64,000 nt of DNA from JAIBAC01 sp046331095. GTDB taxonomy: Bacteria > Actinomycetota > Acidimicrobiia > UBA2766. Shown here one piece after another: positions 41,658-51,216 of this stretch (its first letter is position 1; every line of letters begins with the position of its first letter). The notes under the pieces are model-generated. The model ran no database searches and was not told the DNA's origin. It worked only from the letters and a program-made list of their open reading frames with translations. The stretch covers positions 1,240,001 through 1,304,000 of the forward strand of contig JAXLRM010000004.1 of the NCBI GenBank assembly GCA_046331095.1, read 5' to 3'. The position numbers and the translations under genes are program-made.

Positions 41658-44600
41658 CACCGCTCCCCCCGACCAGGCCCAGCGCGACCGCATCAGGAGC
41701 GCCCTCGACGCGACCCTCTTCGTCGAGGCGGGGGCGGGGTCGGGCAAGACCACCGCGCTCGTCGACCGGATCGTGGCGCTCGTCGGGTCGGGCGTGCCGC
41801 TGCGGTCGGTCGCGGCGATCACCTTCACCGAGAAGGCCGCCGCCGAGCTGCGCGACCGGGTCCGCCAGACCCTCGAACGTGAGGCCCGCGGCACGGGTGA
41901 CGCCGCGGCGCCGTGCCGGGCGGCGCTCGACCAGGTCGACGCGGCCGCCGTCTCCACCCTGCACGCCTTCGCGCAACGGATCCTGCGCGAGCATGCGATC
42001 GAGGCGGGCCTGCCCCCACGGGTCGAGGTCCTCGACGAGGTCAGCTCCGGCGTCGAGTTCGACCGGCGCTGGCAGCGCTTCTTCGACCGCCTGATCGAGG
42101 ACGACGCGCTGGGCGCGTCGCTGCTGCTCCTCATGTCGACCGGTGGCAACGACACGGACCTGCGCCAGATAGCGCGCGTGTTCGGGGACAACTGGGACCT
42201 CGTCGCCGAGCGCGTCGACCGCGATGCCCCGCCCCCAGATCCCGGGCTCGACGGGGTCCTCGCCGAGGTCGAGCGCATCTGCGCCGACGCGCACCTGTGC
42301 GAGGACCCCGGCGACGGGCTGCTCGGGATCCTCGAACGGAACGCCGACCTCCTAGGCCGGGCACGTGCAGCACCGGACGCCGCCGAGGCGCTCAGGATCC
42401 TGGAGCCGCGCGGAACCAACAAGGTCGTCTTCCGCGGGACCCAAGGAAAGAAGGAGAACTGGCCCGCCGGCGTCTGCGCCCGCATCAAGGCGGACCTGAA
42501 GGCCATCGACGCCGCCTACCTCGACTGGCGCAAGGACCTCCAGGAGGCCTGCCTCCACCACTTGGGGGCGGCGCTCGCCCGCTTCACCCTCGAAGCGGCC
42601 GCGGCGCGCCGCCGCGACGGCCGCCTCGAGTACCACGACCTCCTCGTGCTGGCACGCTCGATGCTGCGCGACCCCGACCGCGGGCCGCAGGTGCGGGCGG
42701 CGTTGGCCGGCAAGTACCGCCACCTGCTTCTCGACGAGTTCCAGGACACCGACCCGATCCAGATCGAGATCGCGGTCCTGATAGCGTCCGATGACCCCGG
42801 CGCCGGGAGCCTGCCCTGGCAGGACGTCGACGTGCGACCCGGCGCCCTGTTCTTCGTCGGCGATCCGAAGCAGTCCATCTACCGCTTCCGGCGGGCCGAC
42901 ATCGCCCTCTTCCTCGCTGCCCGCGGCACCTTCGGGGAAGGGGAGCCGCCCGTCGGGCTGACCGCCAACTTCCGCTCGAGCGAACCGGTGCTGGCCTGGG
43001 TCAACGCCGTCTTCGCCGAGCTCATCGAGGCGGTCCCTGACGCTCAGCCCGAGTACGTCCCGCTCGAAGCCGTGCGGGCAGCACCGGATGGCGGTCCGGC
43101 CGTCGTCGTGTTCGGCACCGCAGAACATCCCGCCGGCTCCAGGGCCGACGACGTCCGCGCCGCCGAGGCGAGCGACGTCGTCGCCGCCATCGGTTCGATC
43201 ATCGGGGAGCGGTGGCGCGTCGGCGACGGCGAAGGCCGTGTGGCCGGCCTCGGCGACATCGCGGTGCTGCTGCCGGCGCGGACCTCGCTGCCTGCCCTCG
43301 AGAAGGCGCTCGACCACGCCGGGATCCCGTACCGGGCGGAGAGCAGCTCCCTCGTTTACGCGACGCGGGAGATCCGCGACCTCGTCACCACGATGCGCTC
43401 GATCGACGACCCGAGCGACGAGCTCGCGACGGTCACCGTGCTGCGGTCGCCGCTGTTCGGTTGCGGCGACGACGACCTCTTCGAGTGGAAGCAGCAGGGT
43501 GGGCGCTGGAACCATCAGGCGCCGCCGCCTGCCGGGGCGGCGGACGGCGACCCCGTCGGGGCGGCGATGGAGTACCTGCGGGAGTTGCACAGGGTCCGTC
43601 AGTGGAGCTCGCCGAGCGAGCTGGTCGACAGGGTCGTGCGCGACCGCCGCCTCATGGAGATCGGCTACGTCGCCGGCCGTCCCCGCGACCTGTGGCGCCG
43701 CGTGCGTTTCGTCGTCGACCAGGCGCGGGCGTGGGCCGACGCGGAGGGCGGCAGCCTGCGGGGCTGGCTCGACTGGGTCGAGCACCAGTCCGACGAAGGC
43801 GGCCGGGTGCAGGAGGCCGTGCTCCCCGAGACCGACGACGACTCGGTCCGGATCCTCACGATCCACGCGGCCAAGGGCCTCGAGTTCCCGGTCACGATCC
43901 TCTCCGGCATGTCGTCGCGCGTCAGCGCTACCCGCGGAGTGGACGTGCGCTTCCCCCGTGAGGGCGGCGTGGCGTACAAGCTGTCGGGGATCACCACCGA
44001 GGAGTACGAGCGGGTCAAGCCCCTCGACGAGCAGATGGAGCACCACGAGCGGATCCGGCTCCTGTACGTGGCCTGCACCCGCGCTCGTGACCACCTCCTC
44101 GTGTCGGCCCACCGGCCGCCACGCAAGGGATCGGTGGAGCCCGAGAAGAGGTCGAACGCCGAACTGATCATGGGCGCGCTCGGGGCGGCGGAGGGCCTCT
44201 ACGAACCGCTGGCCGCCGGGGCGGCGGCGAAGTTCCACGCCGAGGCACCCGAGGTGGCCGCCCTCCCGCCCGAGGACGAGTGGCGCCGCGAGCGTGAGGC
44301 GGCGATCGCGGCGGGGTCGCGTCCGCGCACGATCGCGGCGACGACGGTCGCGGCCCTCGGAGAGGCACGTGCGGCCGACGACCCCGGCATGGACAAGCGG
44401 CCCCGCGACCTCGACCTGCCGCCGTGGCAGAAGGGCCGCTACGGCAACGCCGTCGGCCGTGCCGTCCACGGGGTCCTGCAAACCGTCGACCTCGCGACGG
44501 GGGAGGGGGTCGACGCGGCGGCCGCCGCGCAGGCGGCTTCGGAGGGGGTGGTCGAGCACGAGGCCGCGGTAGCGATGCTCGCGCGTCATGCCCTGACGGC

Positions 44601-44952
44601 GCCGTGCGTGCAGGCGGCGGCCGCGGGCCAGTACTGGCGCGAGACCTACGTCGCCGTGCCCGTGGGCGACGCCACCCTCGAGGGCTACGTCGACCTCCTG
44701 TACCGCAGCCCCGACGGGCTCGTCGTCGTCGACTACAAGACAGCGGGCGGCGCCGACGCCGCCGAGATCGACGCCCGCGTCGAGCGGTACAGGCTCCAGG
44801 GCGGCTCGTACGCGCTGGCGGTCGCAGCGGCGACGGGCGAGCCGGTTGCCCGCTGCGTGTTCGTCTTCCTCACCGACGACGGCGCCGTCGAGCGCGACAT
44901 CGCCGACCTCGCCGCCGCGGTCCGCGACGCCGAGGCGGTCGTGACCGCCTGA
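41650..44952 (+). CDS. AddA/RecB-like UvrD helicase-nuclease
   Basis: 1100 residues from ATG 41650. All UvrD/SF1A motifs are visible: VEAGAGSGKTTALVDR (Walker A at residues 28-34), TFTEKAAAELRDRV, LLLDEFQDTDPIQIEI, FVGDPKQSIYRFR, LTANFRSSEPVL, LTIHAAKGLEFPVTIL and LLYVACTRARDHLL. The C-terminus has a RecB nuclease motif (VVVDYKTAGG, about residue 1030) with the upstream His-containing GRAVHGVLQ. It is the active helicase partner of the preceding AddB-like protein, with an 8-bp gene overlap. No Chi-recognition claim can be made. Confidence 0.9.
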   Translation: MPDTAPPDQAQRDRIRSALDATLFVEAGAGSGKTTALVDRIVALVGSGVPLRSVAAITFTEKAAAELRDRVRQTLEREARGTGDAAAPCRAALDQVDAAAVSTLHAFAQRILREHAIEAGLPPRVEVLDEVSSGVEFDRRWQRFFDRLIEDDALGASLLLLMSTGGNDTDLRQIARVFGDNWDLVAERVDRDAPPPDPGLDGVLAEVERICADAHLCEDPGDGLLGILERNADLLGRARAAPDAAEALRILEPRGTNKVVFRGTQGKKENWPAGVCARIKADLKAIDAAYLDWRKDLQEACLHHLGAALARFTLEAAAARRRDGRLEYHDLLVLARSMLRDPDRGPQVRAALAGKYRHLLLDEFQDTDPIQIEIAVLIASDDPGAGSLPWQDVDVRPGALFFVGDPKQSIYRFRRADIALFLAARGTFGEGEPPVGLTANFRSSEPVLAWVNAVFAELIEAVPDAQPEYVPLEAVRAAPDGGPAVVVFGTAEHPAGSRADDVRAAEASDVVAAIGSIIGERWRVGDGEGRVAGLGDIAVLLPARTSLPALEKALDHAGIPYRAESSSLVYATREIRDLVTTMRSIDDPSDELATVTVLRSPLFGCGDDDLFEWKQQGGRWNHQAPPPAGAADGDPVGAAMEYLRELHRVRQWSSPSELVDRVVRDRRLMEIGYVAGRPRDLWRRVRFVVDQARAWADAEGGSLRGWLDWVEHQSDEGGRVQEAVLPETDDDSVRILTIHAAKGLEFPVTILSGMSSRVSATRGVDVRFPREGGVAYKLSGITTEEYERVKPLDEQMEHHERIRLLYVACTRARDHLLVSAHRPPRKGSVEPEKRSNAELIMGALGAAEGLYEPLAAGAAAKFHAEAPEVAALPPEDEWRREREAAIAAGSRPRTIAATTVAALGEARAADDPGMDKRPRDLDLPPWQKGRYGNAVGRAVHGVLQTVDLATGEGVDAAAAAQAASEGVVEHEAAVAMLARHALTAPCVQAAAAGQYWRETYVAVPVGDATLEGYVDLLYRSPDGLVVVDYKTAGGADAAEIDARVERYRLQGGSYALAVAAATGEPVARCVFVFLTDDGAVERDIADLAAAVRDAEAVVTA

Positions 44953-45031
44953 CGGCGACGTTTGACCGTCACACCTGCCGAGTATCGTCGGTCTGTGCCG
45001 TGCTCCCTGAGGTCGAAGGCGGTGCGCGACC

Positions 45032-46189
45032 GTGAGCGTCCGGGTCGATGTTCCACCGAACGTGCTGGAGTGGGCACGTGCGCGTTCCGGAATCGGGGCT
45101 GACGACTGGGCGCGGCGGTTTCCCCGCTTCGATGCTTGGCTGGTCGGCGAAGCCGCGCCGACCTTCAAGCAGCTCGAGGAGTTCGCGCGCAAGGTCCACG
45201 CTCCGGTCGGATTCCTCTTCCTCGACGAACCGCCGGACGAACCCGTCCCGATCCCCGACTTCCGCACCGTCGGTGACCGACCCGTCGGCTCCGGCGGAGG
45301 CGCTACCGCTGACCTGCTCGATGTCGTCTACACGTGCCAGGCTCGCCAGGAGTGGTACCGCGACCATCAGCTCCTCAACGGCGAGTCTCCGCTCGAGTTC
45401 GTCGGCACGGCGACGACTGCGACGCCACCGGAGCAGGCTGCTGCCGCGATGCGAGAGGAGCTGAGCTGGGCTGTCGACGCAACGGCCGGGTGCCGCAGTT
45501 GGGACGATGCCCTCAGCCTGCTGCGGGAGAACGCCGAGGCGGCGGGCGTACTCGTGATGATCAGTGGGATCGTGGGCTCCAACACCCACCGCAAACTCGA
45601 TCCGGCTGAGTTTCGCGGGTTCGCGCTTGCCGACCCTTACGCAGCCGTGGTGTTCGTCAACGGCGCGGACAGCAAGGCGGCCCAGGTCTTCACGCTCGCC
45701 CACGAGCTCGCCCACCTTTGGCTCGGCGAGACCGGTATCTCCGACCTCGACCCGGCATCCCTCGATACCAACACCGTGGAGCGGTGGTGCAACCGGGTCG
45801 CAGCGGAGCTATTGGTCCCGATGGAGGAGTTCCGTGCCGTGTTCGATCCGGCGGTCGGTGTCGGTGATCAGCTACAGCGATTGGCCGAGCGATTCCGGGT
45901 GAGCACCCAGGTCATCCTCGGGGTGATGCGGCATGCCGGTGCACTCACTTGGGACGCGTATCTGCGCGAACTCGGCACCGAGAGGGAACGGGCCGCCACC
46001 GTCGTCCGCCGGGGTATCGGCGGGAACTACTACAACTCCAAGCCCGTCCAGGTCAGCAGGCGCTTCGCCCGTGCGCTCGTGGCCAGCGCCATGGAGGGGC
46101 AGACGTCCTACACGGAGGCGTTCCGGCTGCTCGGGGTGAGGAAGGCGTCGACGTTCGAGCGCCTCGCCGACGGGCTCGGAGTCCAGTGA
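45032..46189 (+). CDS. ImmA/IrrE-family metallopeptidase (antitoxin-type)
   Basis: 385 residues from GTG 45032. The N-terminus has a degenerate XRE-like helix-turn-helix region (WARARSGIGADDWARRFPRF, then EAAPTFKQLEEFARKVHAPV). The zinc-peptidase motif HELAHLWLGE is central. The C-terminus (SRRFARALVASAMEGQTSYT, EAFRLLGVRKASTFERLA) matches long COG2856 proteins. A TATCGT box lies at 44983-44988. The stop overlaps the ATG of a DUF4411 gene by 1 bp; COG2856-DUF4411 is a known TA-like pairing, with this as the regulator. Confidence 0.88.
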   Translation: MSVRVDVPPNVLEWARARSGIGADDWARRFPRFDAWLVGEAAPTFKQLEEFARKVHAPVGFLFLDEPPDEPVPIPDFRTVGDRPVGSGGGATADLLDVVYTCQARQEWYRDHQLLNGESPLEFVGTATTATPPEQAAAAMREELSWAVDATAGCRSWDDALSLLRENAEAAGVLVMISGIVGSNTHRKLDPAEFRGFALADPYAAVVFVNGADSKAAQVFTLAHELAHLWLGETGISDLDPASLDTNTVERWCNRVAAELLVPMEEFRAVFDPAVGVGDQLQRLAERFRVSTQVILGVMRHAGALTWDAYLRELGTERERAATVVRRGIGGNYYNSKPVQVSRRFARALVASAMEGQTSYTEAFRLLGVRKASTFERLADGLGVQ

Positions 46190-46473
46190 TGGCGTTCCTG
46201 GTCGACTCCGACGTGTTCATCAGGGCCAAGAACGATCACTACAGATTCGGGTTCTGTCCCGCGTTCTGGGACTGGCTCGACGCCGCGAACGCGGTGGGCA
46301 CTGTGCACAGCGTCGAGCGCGTCTACGACGAGCTGATCGAACGAGGCGACGACCTCAGCGAATGGGCAAGGGCGCGGCGCAGGTTCTTCCTACCGCTGAC
46401 CCTCGACGACGTGAGAGCAGTCGCAGAGGTCAACCGGTGGGCGAACGACTCCGCGGGGCCCGAGGAGACCTGA
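46189..46473 (+). pseudogene. DUF4411 PIN-like toxin, truncated
   Basis: 94 residues starting MAFLVDSDVFIRAKNDHYRF, the DUF4411 N-terminus, through VERVYDELIERGDDLSEWAR and TLDDVRAVAEVNRWAND. Full-length members run to about 160 residues and end with a conserved Ala-Asp-containing segment. Here the frame stops at SAGPEET, so the C-terminal active-site half is missing. The break lies 12 bp from the convergent ligase gene. Probably inactive. Confidence 0.7.
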
Positions 46474-46485
46474 GGGCCGGGAGGG

Positions 46486-48000
46486 TCAACGCGGCAGCAG
46501 GGCGCGGATCGCGTCGAGCGTGTCTGCTGCCGCGGGGTCCTTGTCGGGGCGGTAGCGGCGCACCCGGGCGAAGCGCAGCGCCACGCCGCCGGGGTAGCGC
46601 GTCGACGACTGGGCGCCGTCGACGGCGATCTCGACCACGAGCTCGGGGCGCACGAACACGGTGATGCCGTCTCGGCCCGTCTCACGAGCGAGCAGCTCGT
46701 CGGTCTGGAAGGCGAGCAGCTCGTCGGTGAGGCCCTTGAACGTCTTGCCCACCATCACCGGCGGCCCGCCCGACGGGTCGCGGGCGCCGAGGTGCAGGTT
46801 CGAGAGCAGTCCGGTGCGCCGTCCGTGGCCCCACTCGACGCCGATCACGACAAGATCGAGCGTGTGGACCGGCTTGACCTTGTGCCACGCCTTCCCGCGG
46901 CGCCCGGCGGCATAGGCGCTGTCGAGCGCCTTGACCACGACACCCTCGTGGCCGGCGCCGACTGTGGCCTCCATGAATGCGGCGGCTTCGGCGGCGTCGG
47001 CGGTCACGATCCCGTCGACGACGTAGGGACCCGCCACCTCGCGCAGCGCCGCACGGCGCCGGTCCAGGGGTTCGTCGAGGAGGTCGGTGCCGCCGGCGTG
47101 GAGCACGTCGAAGAAGTAGGGGCGCACGGTCGTGGGCGACGTGGTGGCGTCGTCGCGGCCGAAGCGGCTCATCGTGTCCTGGAACGCCGTCGCCTCTGTC
47201 CCCTCGCGCACGCCGAGCAGCTCGCCGTCGAGGACGAACGTGGGGACGGGCAGCGCGGCGGCCACGTCCACCACCTCGGGCAGGCGTGTTGTGACATCGT
47301 TGAGGTTGCGGGTGAAGATCCCGACCTCGTCGCCGTCGCGGTGGACCTGGATGCGGATGCCGTCGAGCTTGGCCTCCACCGAGGCGGCGGTACCGCCGGT
47401 GAGGGCCTCGGACACGTCGCCCGCCGTCGCGGCGAGCATCGGCAGCACCGGCCGCCCGACCCGGAGGCCGACGGCTGCCAGACCGGGGCGACCCTCCCCG
47501 AGCGCGATCGCGGCGGTGCGGCCCACGTCGCCGGTGAGCATCGCGGCACGGCGCACCGCCGCGAGGGGGACGTCGGCGGCCCGGGCCACGGCGTCGGTGA
47601 CCACTCCCGCGACGGCACCCTGGCGCAGGTCGCCGAGGAGGAGCCGCTTCAGGAAGTCGGCCTCGGCCGGGGTCGCCTGCCGGAACAGGGTGGCGAGCCG
47701 GTCGGACCGGAGCGCACCCGAGCCGGCGCCGGTGGTGGCGGCGAGCCGGGTAAGGGCCGCGTCGACATCGCCGACGGTGAGGGTGAGTTCGCGAGCCTCG
47801 CCGGGACCGACGTCGCGCAGGCTCGCCCAACCGACGCCGATGCGGCCCTGCCGCGGCTCCCCGACGAGGAACGCCACGACGGTCGCCGCCTCGTCCGGGC
47901 GGCAGCGGCGCAACAGGTCGGCGAGCGCGGTCACCTTCCCGCTCCGAGCCGAGGTGGCGGCGACCGCGGCGGAGGTCGTGGCGACGTGATCCAGCAGCAC
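46486..48000 (-). CDS. ATP-dependent DNA ligase (LigB-like)
   Basis: 504 residues, GTG at 48000. The adenylation motif KxDG is in VEAKLDGIRIQVHRDGDE (Lys at about residue 212). An N-terminal DNA-binding domain (TALADLLRRCRPDEAATVVA, FLKRLLLGDLRQGAVAGVV) and a C-terminal OB fold (FVRPELVVEIAVDGAQSSTR, LRFARVRRYRPDK) complete the type. The size matches mycobacterial LigB, a non-essential ligase linked to repair. CAGAAT lies 6 nt upstream of the start, so it too may be leaderless. Confidence 0.92.
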   Translation of the reverse strand: MLLDHVATTSAAVAATSARSGKVTALADLLRRCRPDEAATVVAFLVGEPRQGRIGVGWASLRDVGPGEARELTLTVGDVDAALTRLAATTGAGSGALRSDRLATLFRQATPAEADFLKRLLLGDLRQGAVAGVVTDAVARAADVPLAAVRRAAMLTGDVGRTAAIALGEGRPGLAAVGLRVGRPVLPMLAATAGDVSEALTGGTAASVEAKLDGIRIQVHRDGDEVGIFTRNLNDVTTRLPEVVDVAAALPVPTFVLDGELLGVREGTEATAFQDTMSRFGRDDATTSPTTVRPYFFDVLHAGGTDLLDEPLDRRRAALREVAGPYVVDGIVTADAAEAAAFMEATVGAGHEGVVVKALDSAYAAGRRGKAWHKVKPVHTLDLVVIGVEWGHGRRTGLLSNLHLGARDPSGGPPVMVGKTFKGLTDELLAFQTDELLARETGRDGITVFVRPELVVEIAVDGAQSSTRYPGGVALRFARVRRYRPDKDPAAADTLDAIRALLPR

Positions 48001-48039
48001 CCACCCATTCTGGCGTCCCCACGTCGGGGGGTCGGGATG

Positions 48040-48160
48040 GACGTGGGGACGTGAGGTGGGTTGTGGACCCGTTTTGCGTCCCCACGTCGGGCTGGTTCGG
48101 GGGTTGGGATGGACGTGGGGACGTGAGGTGGGTTGTGGACCCGGTTTGCGTCCCCACGTC
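48040..48160. repeat. 72-bp tandem palindromic repeat array, locus 1 (two copies)
   Basis: Two copies of a 49-bp element (48040-48088, 48112-48160), start-to-start distance 72 bp. Each has perfect 12-bp arms, GACGTGGGGACG and CGTCCCCACGTC, around a 25-base middle that itself contains GGGT-N5-ACCC. A diverged right half (CGTCCCCACGTC) also lies at 48014-48025, next to the ligase start. The 23-bp linkers are related between loci. A G-rich simple repeat follows (48161-48207). Confidence 0.9.
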
Positions 48161-48207
48161 GGGGGTTCGGGGGTCGGGGGTTCGGGGCTCGGGGGTCGGG
48201 GGTCGGG
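48161..48207. repeat. G-rich simple repeat (GGGGTTC/GGGGGTC)n
   Basis: About six units of a 7-base pattern, GGGGGTC or GGGGTTC, fill the 47 bp between the palindromic array and the end of the L,D-transpeptidase gene. Runs of four to five G could form a G-quadruplex. Confidence 0.7.
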
Positions 48208-49149
48208 TCAGTCCGTGACGACCACTGGGGTGCCGAGGGGGACGTCCGCGAGGAGGCCGGCGACGTCGGTGCTGCGCATCCGCACGCAGCCGTGTCCGGC
48301 GCGGCCGCCGAGGGACTCCTCGGTCGCGGCGCCGTGGATGCCGATGCGGGCGTCGCCGGGCCAGTTCGAGGAGTCGAGCACCTCGCTGAAGCCCGACAGC
48401 CCCAGCACACCGGGCCCGTACGCCGCCGGCGGGCCGTCGTAGTACTTGGTCCACACGAAGAACGACCCGTGCGGCGTCGGGAACCGGTCCGGGCCGATCG
48501 CGACCGGCCACGAAGCGGCGACTGCGTCGTGGTCGTAGAGCACGAGCTCACCCGAGCCGGTGTGCACCTCGATGCGCATCGTGCGGCCCTCGACGGCGAG
48601 CGCCGACGCCGGCAGCCACCCTGTCGTCCCGTTGGGTCGCACCGGCAGTTGCACCTGCACCCACGCAGCACCGTCGCTGCCCCACGTCTGGGCCACGAGG
48701 GCGAGGGTCTGGGGATCGCCGAACTCGTTTCGCGGCGCCAGGTCGGCGACGGCGGCGGCGTCGGGGTCGGGCGACGAGCGTGCGGTGGCCGCGGTGGCCA
48801 GGGTGCCGCTCCAAGCGGAGAAGCCCGCCGGCAGCACCTGGGGTCCGGGCAGGTCCACGGGAGCGGGGGCCACGGCTGCGGGGACCGCAACCAGCTCCTC
48901 GGCATCGGCGTGTGGCGAGCGAGTGCCGGTCAGCCTCAGCGCCACGGCCGCCGCGACCGTGCACAAGACGAGGGCCACGGCGACGTGGAGCACGGTCCGC
49001 ACCGCATGGGCAGCGGGCCGCACACGCTCGGGCGGGCCCGTCCACCTGATCGCGGCGCCGCACGCCGCTGCCGTCGCGATCGCGTCGGCTACCGCAGCCG
49101 CGCCGTACGCGTCGGCCCGACCGCCATCGCGCGTGGGTGCCGCAGGCAC
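48208..49149 (-). CDS. L,D-transpeptidase (YkuD domain) with membrane anchor
   Basis: 313 residues, GTG at 49149. One membrane segment (VLHVAVALVLCTVAAAVAL, about residues 53-71) anchors it, followed by a Pro/Ala-rich linker and an SH3-like region (WVQVQLPVRPNGTTGWLPAS). The YkuD catalytic site is IGIHGAATE then GHGCVRMRSTDV, with Cys and His in place. L,D-transpeptidases make 3-3 crosslinks in peptidoglycan outside the cell membrane. It is last in a leftward gene series beginning at 52586. The exact start is uncertain. Confidence 0.85.
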   Translation of the reverse strand: MPAAPTRDGGRADAYGAAAVADAIATAAACGAAIRWTGPPERVRPAAHAVRTVLHVAVALVLCTVAAAVALRLTGTRSPHADAEELVAVPAAVAPAPVDLPGPQVLPAGFSAWSGTLATAATARSSPDPDAAAVADLAPRNEFGDPQTLALVAQTWGSDGAAWVQVQLPVRPNGTTGWLPASALAVEGRTMRIEVHTGSGELVLYDHDAVAASWPVAIGPDRFPTPHGSFFVWTKYYDGPPAAYGPGVLGLSGFSEVLDSSNWPGDARIGIHGAATEESLGGRAGHGCVRMRSTDVAGLLADVPLGTPVVVTD

Positions 49150-49298
49150 CTCGGTCCGGCGCGGGACGAGCTCGATGGTGGGGGATGGGGCCAGAGGTCT
49201 CCCCGATCGTGAGGCCTACCACCGAGTTGTCGGCGCCCACCGTGCACTTCCTTGAGGTCCGGTCCGCCGGTCCGCCGGGCCGCCGGGCCGCCGGGCGA

Positions 49299-49643
49299 TC
49301 AGAGGTACAGGCCGGTGTTGGGGTCGGCCTCGAGGCGTGACGCGGCGACGGCGTGGACGTCACGCTCACGCAGGAGCACGTAGACGGCACCGGCGACCTC
49401 GACCTCGTAGGGGTCGTCGGGGTTGAACAGGACACGGTCGCCGACGAGCACGTTGCGCACCAGCGGCCCGACCCCGCAGACCTCGGCCCACGCCAGGCGG
49501 TGGCTGAGCTGCGCGGTCGCGGGGATCAGGATCCCCCCGGTCGAGCGGCGCTCGCCGTCGGCGCTCTCGACCATGACGAGGATCCTGTCCTGGAGGAGCT
49601 TGATCGGGAGCTTGTCGCCGGTTTCGGTGCGGTCGTCGTCCAT
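49299..49643 (-). CDS. GroES-like co-chaperonin
   Basis: 114 residues from ATG 49643. KLPIKLLQDRILVMVESADG and STGGILIPATAQ match the GroES N-terminus and mobile loop (GGI-x-I/L-P). AEVCGVGP and VGDRVLFNPDDPYEVEVAGA match the core beta barrel. It is shifted from the usual groES-groEL operon; no groEL is near. Spacing of 13 nt from the TPP-enzyme gene upstream suggests a shared transcript, so this may be a second, specialised GroES. Confidence 0.82.
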   Translation of the reverse strand: MDDDRTETGDKLPIKLLQDRILVMVESADGERRSTGGILIPATAQLSHRLAWAEVCGVGPLVRNVLVGDRVLFNPDDPYEVEVAGAVYVLLRERDVHAVAASRLEADPNTGLYL

Positions 49644-49656
49644 GCGTCCTCGTGTG

Positions 49657-51216
49657 TCAGAGCGTGAGCGCGGGCATGACGGCTTCGACGAGCGCCGGGC
49701 CCGGCTCCGCGATCGCACGCTCGAGCTGGGTTGCGAAGTCGGCGGCGGTCTCGGCACGGGTGGCGGGCACGCCCATGCCCCGGGCAAGCGCCACGAAGTC
49801 GAGCGGAGGCTGCGCGAGGTCGAACATCGCCTTGGCCCGCGGCCCCGGTTCGGCGCCGACACGGCCGAGCTCGACGTTGAGGATCGCGTACGAGCGGTTG
49901 TTGTAGATCACCGTCGTCACGTCGAGGCCCTCGCGTGCCTGTGTCCACAGCGACTGCAGCGTGTACATGGCGCTGCCGTCGGCTTGGAGGCAGACGACCT
50001 TGCGCTCCGGCGCCGCGATCGCTGCTCCCGTCGCGAGCGGCAGGCCCTGGCCGATCGCGCCGCCGGTCAGGGTGAGCCAGTCGTGCGGCGGTGCCCCGGC
50101 CGTCGCGGCGGGCAGCGGCAGCGACGCCGTGTTGGACTCGTCCGAGACGATCGCACCCTCCGGTAGCAGCGCGCCGACGACGGCCGCGGCCGTGTCGACG
50201 GCGAGCGCCCCACCGGGCAGGTCCGGGCGCGACGGCGCCGCGCCGACCGGGGACGAGGTGGCCGCCCCGGCCGCGTCGACGAGAGCCTCGAGCGCGGCGG
50301 TGCCGTCGTCGCCGAAGCCCGCGAGGGTGAACACGTCGGCGCCCTCGGGGGTCAGCTCGCTCGGCTTGCCCGGGTACGCGAAGAACGACACCGGCGCCTT
50401 CGCCTCGACGAGGACGAGGTGGCGCACCCCCTGGAGCTGGAACTGCATGAACTCGGCGAGGTAGCCGAGCCGTTCGATCGCGGGAATGCCGGCGCCGCGC
50501 TCCATACGAGCGGGGAAGGTCTCGGCGAAGACCTTCGCGCCCGTCGCGGCCGCGATCCGCGAAGCCGCGTCGAGGCCGGCCCGCCGCAGGGTGGAGCCGC
50601 CGAGGAGGATCGCGACGCTCTCGTCGGAGCGCAACAGCTTCGCGGCCTCCTCGACCGCCGACGCGTCGACGCCGTCGCGAGCCGGCACCGCCACGGGCGC
50701 GGCAGCCGCGGCGCCGTCGCCCCACGAGACGTCGGCGGGGAGGATCAAGGTCGCGACCTGACCTGGCGGCCCGTACGCCGCAGCGACCGCCGCGGCGGCG
50801 TCGCGGCCGATGTCGGCGCTGGAGGCCGAGGTCCGCAACCAGCCCGGCGAGACCGCCCCGGCGATGCTCGCGACGTCGGACGTGAGCGGCGCGTCGTACC
50901 GGAGGTGGTAGGTGGCGTGGTCGCCCACGATGTTGACGAGCGGGGTGCGCGCCCGGCGTGCGTTGTGGAGGTTCGCGACCCCGTTGCCGAGGCCCGAGCC
51001 GAGGTGCAGCAGCGATGCCGCGGGCCTGCCCGCGATGCGGCCGAACCCGTCGGCGGCGCCGGTGGCCACCCCCTCGAAGAGGGCGAGGACCCCGCGCATC
51101 TCGGGCACGGTGTCGAGCGCTGCGACGAAGTGCATCTCCGACGTGCCCGGGTTCGTGAAGCACGTGTCGACGCCGCTGTCGACGAGCGTCCGGATCAGGG
51201 CCTGCGCACCGTTCAT
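49657..51216 (-). CDS. TPP-dependent enzyme, acetolactate synthase/decarboxylase-like
   Basis: 519 residues from ATG 51216. The ThDP N-terminal domain has the catalytic Glu in VLALFEGVATGAADGFGR and NPGTSEM; the C-terminal ThDP-binding motif GD-x-N is varied as LQADGSAMYTLQSLWTQ, with YNNRSYAILNVEL. It is annotated in relatives as acetolactate synthase large subunit-like, but lacks a small-subunit neighbour and resembles benzoylformate-decarboxylase-type members. Its start overlaps the stop of an FAD-linked oxidase (ATGA), so both likely act on one 2-oxo or 2-hydroxy acid pathway. Confidence 0.85.
   Translation of the reverse strand: MNGAQALIRTLVDSGVDTCFTNPGTSEMHFVAALDTVPEMRGVLALFEGVATGAADGFGRIAGRPAASLLHLGSGLGNGVANLHNARRARTPLVNIVGDHATYHLRYDAPLTSDVASIAGAVSPGWLRTSASSADIGRDAAAAVAAAYGPPGQVATLILPADVSWGDGAAAAAPVAVPARDGVDASAVEEAAKLLRSDESVAILLGGSTLRRAGLDAASRIAAATGAKVFAETFPARMERGAGIPAIERLGYLAEFMQFQLQGVRHLVLVEAKAPVSFFAYPGKPSELTPEGADVFTLAGFGDDGTAALEALVDAAGAATSSPVGAAPSRPDLPGGALAVDTAAAVVGALLPEGAIVSDESNTASLPLPAATAGAPPHDWLTLTGGAIGQGLPLATGAAIAAPERKVVCLQADGSAMYTLQSLWTQAREGLDVTTVIYNNRSYAILNVELGRVGAEPGPRAKAMFDLAQPPLDFVALARGMGVPATRAETAADFATQLERAIAEPGPALVEAVMPALTL

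Noticed and set aside
44995..45031. Leaderless start at GTG 44995 for the ImmA/IrrE gene
   Set aside because: The spacing to TATCGT fits, but that GTG is in the wrong frame; the protein frame starts at 45032.
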